Positions 60,873 to 64,000 of a DNA stretch of 64,000 nt are shown piece by piece (positions within the stretch are counted from its first letter, which is position 1; each line of letters starts with the position of its first letter). This DNA is from Echiichthys vipera (Eukaryota > Chordata > Actinopteri > Perciformes > Trachinidae): assembly GCA_963691815.1 (NCBI GenBank), contig OY829668.1:12805108-12869107 (forward strand). Direction: 5' to 3'. Under the pieces are notes generated by a model. That model was not told the origin of the DNA. It did not search any database and was given only the letters and a program-made list of their open reading frames with translations. Position numbers and translations under genes: made by a program.

Positions 60873-63279
60873 TATATGGAAAGCCTAATAAGTCCACACA
60901 AAGGAGACTGTGAACATATGTATTTTCATGACAGCTGGGATAGGACTGAAAGCCCAGGCTACTAAATGGACCTTGTTGGAAATTTGTTTTGCAAGCTGCA
61001 ATTATCAGCCTCAACATAGATATAATTGACTGCAGTGTGCTCAGTAGTGTGGGGCTCCGCTCTTCTCTGCACCCATATTAACAGCATCTGTTCATTTGGC
61101 AGTCTAAGGTCTCTGACAACTAAAAAGCATCTAATTAGCCAACTCTTGTCAAACCCATGCTCGATTTAAAGCTTTTATTTTCATCTTACAACGAGGAGAC
61201 TGTCAAACTAGATTAAACGCAACAAACCTGCCGTAGCTGTGGCTGAAGAGAAACAACAATTTGCCAACCACACAACCATAGAAACGGCAAAAATGAAATT
61301 CACTGGGAGACACTTGCACTGGCTTTAGTTTGGGACCACAGCAGATTGGGATGTGTTGACAGTCGGTTCAGTTATGTTTTTGTTTTGGATTCCCTGCTAC
61401 TTGAAAAGGACGGAAATGGAAAATGGGCTCAGACTGAGGAAATGACCACTAATCCTATAATGCCATACATTTTTATCCCAAGAGTTTGCCACAGAATCAA
61501 ACACAGTAGACCGCACACTACACTGGAGATCAGAATTAGAGAACAAATTATAAATACCTGATTTATTCTGAAATACTATTATTTTTATTGTTCAGAAGTT
61601 GATAGAATATCCACTGTGGGTATACCACTGCTGTACTAGCATGTTTTTTTAAATAATCAAGGAACAAAAACATTTATTTTGTGAAAAAAAAACAGTGAGC
61701 TGAGCAAAAATTAGAGAACAGTAACCCCAGTTTCAGAAGAGAAGATTTCAACAATGTTGTCTTCTCTAGGATTCAAAAATGAACAGGAAGTTTTTTTTAG
61801 CCAAGGATTTTCCAGAGATTCTCTATGGGGTTTATAACTGGACTGCTGGCCATTTCATTCTTTCAATATTCTTTGCTATAAACACATAAACATTTGCAGT
61901 TACCCTGCCATGTAGCTGTACAAGAGGCCCAACTCCTACTGCAGAAAACATCCCCAAAACCATGACATTGGTAAAGTTCAATTTATTTAGGTCTGATGGG
62001 AAACGTTATTTTTGTCGTCGGACTGGGAACGGCTGAACCCAAAGTGTCTGAAGAAGGCAGGTTAATTTTTAAGGAGGAAGTGTCAGAGTCCAGATCTAAA
62101 TCTCATAAAGAATCCCTGGAAAATATCTAAGAAAACCCACTACAGTTACTGAACTGTGGAAGAGACTGAGTCAGAATGGACCAAGATCAAACCAGAGCAG
62201 TGTGAGAAACTAGTGATGTCCTGTGGGCGCAGATGTGCTGAAGTCATTCAAAGCTGTGGCCTCTACACTTCCTGTTCATTTATGAATCCTAGAGAAGACA
62301 ACATTGTTGAAATCTTCTCTTCTGACACAATGGTTACTGTTCTCTAATTTTCCTCACTGTTTTTGTCACAAAATAATGTTTTTTGTTGAAGTGCCTTGTT
62401 TATTCAAAAAAGACTTGCGAGTACAGCAGAGGTATAGACACAGCAGATATTCTATCAACTTCTGAACGGTAAAAGAATAACAGTATTTCAGAGTGAATCA
62501 AGTATTTATAATTTGTTCTCTAATTTCGAACTCCACTGCAGAATCTCATTTTGACTTTGATTGCAATCAGTGGAGAAATCATTTTGAGAAAACGAAGCTT
62601 TCAGAGAAGCTTTGAAAGTGTGTAACAAGCAGTGGGGGGTTTGAACAATATGACTAGATTGAACTTTTACATTTGTGGTAGCGAATTGGTAGTTTTTGTT
62701 GGAAGTCTCTTGTCTCACTCTATATACAGACTGAAAAATGAAAACTTGCCGAAATTGGAGAGTTTCTCACTGACAAACTTCTAATTACATGAGGCAATTG
62801 GTTGAGTTTAGAGCTATTGAGACAACAATATGTAACTTCTTTTTTTTCTGTGAAGGGGTTTTCAATGTTTTTATTCATTTATGTGCCTAGGGGGGTCTTT
62901 ATTTAAATGTTGTCCATGTGTTGCTTATCGTACACACTGCAGCATGAACATTGTCTTTACCAAACAATCAATTTATTAATAGAAAAAAATATTACGACTA
63001 TGAAAAAAATAGGTTTTTAGGGAATATAGACGAATCTGCTGAACTCCTGATGTTTTACGGGAAACCAAACATGTTCAGCTTATATTGTTGTCATCTACAG
63101 TCTGTCATTAAGTCATCATCATTAAACTCTGTGTGTGTGTGTGTGTTACTCTGTTGCAGTTACTACAAGAGGATCTGGAGATGGAGCAAGTGAGGGTGAA
63201 CTCTCTGACGCACATGGTGGTGGTGGTGGACGAGACCAGTGGAGATAGCGCCACTGTTGCTTTGGAGAGCAAACTTCAG
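14685..63279 (+). CDS. dmd: dystrophin gene, internal part (human-equivalent exons 3-13), 13 exons
   Basis: Dystrophin links cortical F-actin to the dystroglycan complex at the muscle membrane. The joined exons (14685-14777, 18636-18716, 20874-20966, 27153-27254, 29343-29413, 31377-31495, 39539-39735, 49339-49467, 51410-51505, 53290-53388, 56094-56275, 58339-58489, 63160-63279) give 511 codons with no stop, and every intron is GT-AG. Order: end of CH1, CH2, hinge 1, spectrin repeat 1, most of repeat 2. It is dystrophin and not utrophin because the hinge exon reading ITVSVAQG...YKSYAYTQAAYV is present and exon 13 reads VRVNSLTHMVVVVDETSGD, both dystrophin-like. Human exons 6 and 10 are each divided by an extra intron. 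The start codon, exon 2 and everything after exon 13 are not seen. Identification rests on recalled family sequence, not on a search. Confidence 0.97.
15097..15756. mobile_element. non-autonomous DNA transposon with 25-nt inverted ends, TA flanks
   Basis: 660 nt. The left end CCGTATTTTTTGGATTAAAA and the inverted right end CCGTATTTTTCGGATTATAA match with three differences in 25 nt, and TA flanks both sides (15095-15096, 15757-15758). The minus strand has a 66-codon open frame (15344-15544) that could be a transposase scrap, but no catalytic motif is visible. The superfamily was not assigned. Confidence 0.85.
16762..17046 (-). mobile_element. GAAT-tailed SINE, copy with tRNA-like head
   Basis: On the minus strand it has an A-box-like TGGTTAGCACTG (17029-17040) and a B-box GGTTCGAATCC (16994-17004), then the shared body and a GAATGAATG tail. 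This shows the family is a tRNA-derived SINE with a LINE-type tail. A weak match TGTCAGA on both flanks may be a worn target duplication. Confidence 0.85.
17324..17604 (+). mobile_element. GAAT-tailed SINE with 11-nt target duplication
   Basis: AATAATACATT stands at 17313-17323 and 17605-17615. The body runs from a CGACCCGGTTGTGTGGTGG head to GAAGATGAATGAATG, opposite in orientation to the copy 280 nt upstream. Confidence 0.88.
18219..18263. repeat. (CA)n microsatellite
   Basis: Pure CA core of about 45 nt inside a wider CA-rich region (18181-18279). Confidence 0.97.
18636..18716 (+). CDS. dmd: dmd exon 4 (CH1 domain)
   Basis: 81 nt, phase 0/0. Translation is VRLERGFTRVHSLNNVNRAL then QILQKNN, matching the CH1 helix that in mammals reads TRVHALNNVNKAL. 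It is one codon longer than human exon 4 (78 nt), because the acceptor tgtag at 18635 is the only nearby one that keeps frame with exon 3. A second AG at 18640 would give 76 nt and break the frame. The donor AAT|gtaagt is close to consensus. Confidence 0.95.
18717..20873 (+). other. dmd intron 4
   Basis: 2,157 bp of AT-rich sequence with a short (GATT)n run at about 20034-20056. No mobile element or gene was recognised. Confidence 0.9.
20874..20966 (+). CDS. dmd: dmd exon 5 (end of CH1, actin-binding site 2)
   Basis: 93 nt, phase 0/0, human length. It encodes VELVNIGAADIVDGNHKLIL and GLIWSIILHWQ, the signature end of a spectrin-family CH1 domain and the segment usually called actin-binding site 2. 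Acceptor ctccag, donor CAG|gtgtgt. This is among the most conserved stretches in the window. Confidence 0.98.
22815..23113. repeat. compound (GT)n tract
   Basis: About 300 nt dominated by GT with short interruptions; the longest pure runs lie at about 22888-22965. Confidence 0.95.
23399..23442. repeat. (GT)n microsatellite
   Basis: About 44 nt of GT; shorter GT tracts follow at 23579-23602 and 23704-23736. Confidence 0.95.
24496..24535 (+). other. hammerhead-ribozyme-like motif
   Basis: Reads GAA, CTGATGA (24499-24505), a 6-bp stem (24507-24512 with 24519-24524) closed by TGGCTG, then GAAA, C, GTC and TTC. GAA and TTC can pair as the start of stem I. The stem III bases AC/GU have no loop and form the self-complementary ACGU, so it could only work as a dimer. 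One extra A at 24506 departs from the strict consensus. The surrounding sequence looks like a fish retroelement, possibly Penelope-like. Confidence 0.55.
25836..26110 (-). mobile_element. GAAT-family SINE body copy
   Basis: Carries the shared blocks GGAGCCGATCCCAGCTGACA, AGTCTATCACAGGGCACATA and AACATGCAAACTCCACACAG. The tail and target duplication are not clear. Confidence 0.85.
27153..27254 (+). CDS. dmd: dmd exon 6a (start of CH2; first part of human exon 6)
   Basis: 102 nt, phase 0/0. It encodes VKDVMKDVMAGLQQTNSEKI then LLSWVRQNTRQYPQ, the CH1-CH2 linker and the first CH2 helices including the LLSWVRQ motif. In the human gene this segment continues directly into the next within one 173-nt exon; here it stops at CCTCAG|gtctgt and a 2,088-bp intron follows. 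102 plus the 71 nt of exon 6b equals 173 exactly, so the split is clean and adds or loses nothing. Confidence 0.96.
27255..29342 (+). other. extra intron splitting human-equivalent exon 6
   Basis: 2,088 bp, phase 0, between codons Q and V of CH2. The ten bases TCCTCAGGTC occur across both the donor (27248-27257) and acceptor (29336-29345) boundaries. The interior holds a copy of a dispersed repeat also found near 4975 (28240-28440) and is otherwise unremarkable. No coding signal was seen. Confidence 0.93.
29343..29413 (+). CDS. dmd: dmd exon 6b (CH2; second part of human exon 6)
   Basis: 71 nt, starts in phase 0 and ends after two bases of an Arg codon. It encodes VNVVNFSSSWNDGLAFNALI then HSHR, the CH2 core, where mammals have VNVINFTTSWSDGLALNAL. 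Acceptor gtcctcag, donor AG|gtactg. A (GT)n tract of about 95 nt begins only 9 nt after the exon end. Confidence 0.97.
29423..29518. repeat. (GT)n microsatellite next to the exon 6b donor
   Basis: About 96 nt of GT with one TATG interruption, starting 9 nt after the 5' splice site, followed by a short GA run. Confidence 0.97.
30109..30176. repeat. (CA)n microsatellite
   Basis: About 68 nt with a single ACGC interruption. Confidence 0.97.
31377..31495 (+). CDS. dmd: dmd exon 7 (CH2 domain)
   Basis: 119 nt, human length, completing the split Arg codon and ending one base into an Asp codon. It encodes PELFDWSSVEKKTSAIDRLE and HAFNKAEQHLGIERLLDPE, a conserved CH2 helix-turn block ending in the LLDPED motif shared with utrophin. 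Acceptor ccgcag, donor GAGG|gtaact. A (CA)n-rich tract starts 7 nt into the following intron. Confidence 0.98.
31503..31588. repeat. imperfect (CA)n tract next to the exon 7 donor
   Basis: CA-rich with TCACACGCACCCG-type interruptions, starting 7 nt into intron 7. Confidence 0.95.
32240..32523 (-). mobile_element. tRNA-derived fish SINE, nearly full length
   Basis: The minus strand reads GCTGTGGCTCAGGAGGCAGA (tRNA-like start), GTCGTCCACTAATTGGAAG, GGCAAGACACTGAACC, and near its end AAGTCCATTTATTCC, the order of a common fish tRNA-type SINE. The B box has been partly deleted. The 153-codon minus-strand frame over it is part of this repeat and not a gene. Confidence 0.75.
33178..33206. repeat. 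small perfect hairpin
   Basis: GTTTACCTCAGT and its reverse complement flank the 5-nt loop CCGGA. Resembles a rho-independent-type stem but has no such meaning in a vertebrate intron; it may be part of a decayed transposon. Confidence 0.85.
35464..35780 (+). mobile_element. 5'-truncated LINE with reverse-transcriptase C-terminal end and fold-back start
   Basis: From 35505 to 35747 the plus strand encodes a fish-LINE polyprotein end, with the motif PRGRPRTRWRDY and the ending LLPPRPDPG-stop, then a GATGAGATGA tail. The first 20 nt of the LINE (35494-35513) are preceded by their own exact reverse complement (35468-35487) across a 6-nt loop. AGGGAAC(T/A)AAGC flanks the whole insertion (35452-35463 and 35781-35792). 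Confidence 0.85.
36404..36473. repeat. (CA)n microsatellite
   Basis: About 70 nt of pure AC/CA. Confidence 0.97.
38401..39128 (+). repeat. 13-bp CpG-rich satellite, 56 units
   Basis: Consensus CTCAGCGCGTCTG. Unit starts stay on a strict 13-nt grid from 38401 to 39116, giving 56 units with no insertion or deletion. Variation sits mainly at unit positions 6-8 (CGC, CTC, CAC forms) and in the last two to three bases (TG, AG, AC forms). Larger blocks recur: the unit series starting at 38531 repeats 208 nt (16 units) later and the series near 38660 repeats 299 nt (23 units) later. Since 13 is not a multiple of 3 and the unit lacks stops, a 282-codon open frame exists by chance. Confidence 0.97.
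39539..39735 (+). CDS. dmd: dmd exon 8 (end of CH2, start of hinge 1)
   Basis: 197 nt against 182 in human, a gain of five codons that keeps the frame. The CH2 end reads VAVPHPDKKSVIMYVTSLFQ and VLPQSVTMEAIKEVETLPR; a linker follows, then TTEEHYQIQTQQRFSQQ. The extra codons sit in a GC-rich Ala/Gly stretch (39658-39684, ATAAGAARV) where mammals have PPKV, so the added residues fall after the CH2 fold. Acceptor cttttcag, donor CAG|gttaga. Confidence 0.97.
43316..43364. repeat. (CA)n microsatellite
   Basis: About 49 nt of AC/CA. Confidence 0.97.
46227..46742. mobile_element. hAT-like miniature transposon with 8-bp target duplication
   Basis: 516 nt. The left end CCCAATCCCATTTC is inverted at the right end (CCCAATCCAATTTC), and CAAAAAAG lies directly outside both ends (46219-46226 and 46743-46750). 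An 8-bp duplication is typical of the hAT superfamily. Inside it, GGATAGAATAGAATAGAA at about 46468-46488 followed by TACTTTATTGATCCC looks like a nested LINE tail. Confidence 0.88.
49339..49467 (+). CDS. dmd: dmd exon 9 (hinge 1)
   Basis: 129 nt, phase 0/0, human length. It encodes ITVSVAQGQVRSPSPQPRYK and SYAYTQAAYVKSPEQKRRRF then TDQ. The KSYAYTQAAYV block is a dystrophin hinge-1 signature and helps separate this gene from utrophin. It is preceded by about 300 nt of strongly pyrimidine-rich sequence. The donor CAG|gtccgt is weak (C at +3). Because both ends are phase 0, skipping it would keep the frame. Confidence 0.97.
49468..51409 (+). other. dmd intron 9
   Basis: 1,942 bp. Contains a degenerate tandem repeat (49981-50190), GA-rich sequence (about 51040-51105) and a pyrimidine-rich run (about 51165-51409) leading to the exon 10a acceptor. 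Confidence 0.9.
49981..50190 (+). repeat. degenerate minisatellite, about 22-nt unit
   Basis: Around nine imperfect repeats of the type ATTTTAGCCAAGAAAACAAC, with alternating TTTAGCC and TTTGACC/TTCAACC versions. Confidence 0.85.
51410..51505 (+). CDS. dmd: dmd exon 10a (hinge 1 to spectrin repeat 1; first part of human exon 10)
   Basis: 96 nt, phase 0/0. The end, ESYQAALEE, matches the start of repeat 1 (human DRYQTALEE). The first 23 residues (FLSPGQEELQRG...PPGSTS) are a diverged Pro/Ser/Gly hinge. The acceptor ccctctctag fits the frame; a second in-frame AG 18 nt downstream (after 51427) would give a 78-nt version. Human exon 10 has 90 nt before the point where this exon stops, so the longer form is two codons longer. 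The donor GAG|gtatgg opens an intron absent from human exon 10. Confidence 0.88.
51506..53289 (+). other. extra intron splitting human-equivalent exon 10
   Basis: 1,784 bp, phase 0, between the EE and VL codons of spectrin repeat 1. It contains a SINE (52231-52493) with a perfect 13-nt target duplication. Boundary sequences share only AGGT. Confidence 0.93.
52231..52493 (+). mobile_element. GAAT-tailed SINE with perfect 13-nt target duplication
   Basis: AATTCTGATAATC occurs at 52218-52230 and 52494-52506. The body starts GTCTGCGTGGGTTTTCTCC and ends in four GAAT units. It lies inside the extra intron of exon 10. Confidence 0.92.
53290..53388 (+). CDS. dmd: dmd exon 10b (spectrin repeat 1; second part of human exon 10)
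   Basis: 99 nt, phase 0/0, equal to the last 99 nt of human exon 10. It encodes VLTWLLSAEDGLQGQPPISN and NVEEVKEQFHTHE, helix A of spectrin repeat 1 with its conserved W and the QFHTHE end. Acceptor aatttttag, donor GAG|gtgaga. Confidence 0.97.
53389..56093 (+). other. dmd intron 10
   Basis: 2,705 bp. Contains a (GT)n tract (53565-53632), a stretch with locally higher GC (about 54000-54680) of unknown origin, and a fragment with TATCGGTATCG-type repeat sequence (about 54885-54975). No gene was seen. Confidence 0.9.
53565..53632. repeat. (GT)n microsatellite
   Basis: About 68 nt of pure GT. Confidence 0.97.
56094..56275 (+). CDS. dmd: dmd exon 11 (spectrin repeat 1)
   Basis: 182 nt, human length, ending two bases into a codon. 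It encodes GYMVELTTHQGNVGRVLRAG, an acidic EGNLSEEEDSEVREQ stretch and MNLLNARWEHLRVASMERQS, i.e. helices B and C of repeat 1 with the NxRWExLRVASME motif. Acceptor tcgccag, donor AG|gtagac. Confidence 0.98.
56276..58338 (+). other. dmd intron 11
   Basis: 2,063 bp. A dispersed-repeat copy (about 57245-57790) shares its layout with the one at 8190-8600. Nothing else was recognised. Confidence 0.9.
57245..57790. repeat. dispersed repeat, copy 2
   Basis: Shares GTCTCATTGAGAT and the order of later blocks with the segment at 8190-8600. Family unknown. Confidence 0.5.
58339..58489 (+). CDS. dmd: dmd exon 12 (spectrin repeat 2)
   Basis: 151 nt, human length. It encodes LHEVLMDLQHQQLEQLTNWL, DATEARIKRMGAQPLGPDLE and DVKHQVEEHK, the start of spectrin repeat 2 including its first conserved Trp (TNWL) and the PLGPDLED turn typical of dystrophin. 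Acceptor acctccag, donor AAG|gtgggc. It completes the codon split with exon 11 and ends in phase 0. Confidence 0.98.
59935..60010. mobile_element. LINE-tail-like fragment
   Basis: ACTCAGAATCAGAATCAG followed by GGGGGAAATTG resembles the terminal tail of a fish RTE-type LINE. Only the tail is recognisable. Confidence 0.5.
60102..60510. mobile_element. miniature inverted-repeat element
   Basis: 409 nt. GAGCTCTTTTCCAAAACG at the left is matched in inverted form at the right (CGTTTTGGAAAAGAGCTC). Both flanks are TATATA-rich, so the target duplication cannot be read. The interior holds no transposase. Confidence 0.85.
60815..60878. repeat. (TA)n microsatellite
   Basis: About 64 nt of TA with one AAA interruption. 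Confidence 0.97.
61521..62538. mobile_element. Tc1-like transposon relic with 271-nt inverted ends and rearranged transposase
   Basis: About 1,018 nt. The left (61521-61791) and right (62267-62538) ends are inverted copies, for example CACTGGAG at the outer left against CTCCACTG at the outer right and GAACAGGAAGT at the inner left. The left flank is TA, the right CA. Inside, 62080-62266 on the plus strand keeps a Tc1 transposase C-terminal part (NPWKISKK, later CGRRCAEVIQSCGLYTS), while 61792 to about 62030 carries, on the minus strand, an earlier transposase part (NPIENLWKIL and a VMVWGCF-like block). Both are broken by stops, so it is inactive. Confidence 0.85.
63160..63279 (+). CDS. dmd: dmd exon 13 (spectrin repeat 2)
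   Basis: 120 nt, phase 0/0, human length. It encodes LLQEDLEMEQVRVNSLTHMV and VVVDETSGDSATVALESKLQ, almost the mammalian dystrophin sequence. Acceptor ctgttgcag follows a short (GT)n; donor CAG|gtaagg is near consensus and is followed 7 nt later by a long (CA)n. Exon 14 is not found in the remaining 720 nt. Confidence 0.98.
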
Positions 63280-63297
63280 GTAAGGAGACACACACAC

Positions 63298-63363
<66 letters not shown>

Positions 63364-64000
63364 TCTCATTTACTCTGAAATATGTGTTTTTCATACTCAC
63401 ATTGCACACACTTTCCTCTTCACACAGAGCGTCGGGGAAGTTTCATAGGAAGACAAATACCTTGTGGGCTAATTTTCATCTCTTTTTAAAAAATATGTCT
63501 CTCTCTCCCTCTCTCAGTGGGCTCAGCACACTCTTGTTGTTGTTTCTCAGGGAGAATAGATTGAACGGGAGATAGTTTTGTCTTTGGTGTTGCGCAGTAA
63601 TTAGACCTTGCCAGCCAGATGTGTTTGTGCCTTACGTGTGTGTGTGTGTTGCAGCTTTCTGCCGATTTTGTTTACTCTATAAGTTATCATCACACAGACT
63701 CCAGCCCGGAGCCAGACTTTGCTGTCTATTTGTGCGGCTAATTCTTCACGCTTGTCTTAGCGTCTGATGTACGGGCCTTTGTTCACCTTGTAAACTCCCA
63801 AACACTGCAAACAATAAAGCTGAATGAATAATGATTGCCACTGCTTTCTAATTAGAGCCTGACTGATTCTATCGACTGTAGGGATGTGACGTTTGTGAAG
63901 GAAGCGAACTAACAGTTCTTTTGAATGGCTCTTTGGAATGAACGAAGGGGACCCAGTTGTACTTGAGAGCTGTTCTTTGTATCATTGTGCCCAAATTTCA
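63280..64000 (+). other. start of dmd intron 13
   Basis: At least 721 bp, beginning with a long (CA)n (63288-63361). No exon 14 is visible before the window ends. Confidence 0.9.
63288..63361. repeat. (CA)n microsatellite next to the exon 13 donor
   Basis: About 74 nt of CA with one ACGC interruption, beginning 8 nt after the 5' splice site. Confidence 0.97.

Larger units (their letters stand above)
58490..63159 (+). other. dmd intron 12
   Basis: 4,670 bp. Contains a LINE-tail-like fragment (about 59935-60010), a 409-bp inverted-repeat miniature element (60102-60510), a (TA)n tract (60815-60878) and a 1-kb Tc1-like relic (61521-62538). Confidence 0.9.

Noticed and set aside
14685..63279. 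Gene is utrophin
   Set aside because: The exon 9 hinge block and the exon 11-13 wording match dystrophin; utrophin lacks the SYAYTQAAYV block.

Overview
The window is a stretch of a bony-fish genome holding part of one protein-coding gene, dystrophin (dmd), on the + strand. Thirteen exons can be placed by translation and GT-AG splice sites. They correspond to human exons 3 to 13 and keep one open reading frame of 1,533 nt (511 codons) from 14685 to 63279. They encode most of the first calponin-homology (CH) domain, all of the second CH domain, hinge 1, spectrin-like repeat 1 and most of repeat 2. The gene runs off both ends: exons 1-2 and the promoters lie outside or were not recognised, and exon 14 onward lies beyond base 64000.

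A teleost source is inferred from the diverged but exon-for-exon matching dystrophin, introns of 2-10 kb instead of the tens of kb common in mammals, dense CA/GT microsatellites, and fish-type repeats (tRNA-derived SINEs with GAAT tails, a Tc1-like relic, hAT-like miniature elements, LINE tails). The species cannot be named.

Layout: 1-14684 is non-coding, presumably intron 2, with scattered repeats. 14685-20966 holds exons 3-5 (CH1). 27153-29413 holds human exon 6 split in two (6a, 6b) by a 2,088-bp intron. 31377-39735 holds exons 7 and 8, with a 728-bp satellite of exactly 56 units of 13 bp between them. 49339-53388 holds exon 9 and human exon 10, again split in two (10a, 10b) by a 1,784-bp intron. 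56094-63279 holds exons 11-13.

Nine of the eleven human-equivalent segments fall at exactly the human size or, for exon 6, sum to it; small in-frame gains occur in exon 4 (+1 codon), exon 8 (+5) and exon 10 (+2). The items most worth a second look are the two extra introns (the first bounded by a 10-nt direct repeat), the indel-free 13-bp satellite, a hammerhead-ribozyme-like motif in intron 5, a LINE insertion whose 5' junction folds back on itself, and several transposon copies with readable target-site duplications. No second protein gene, tRNA, rRNA or CRISPR array was found.
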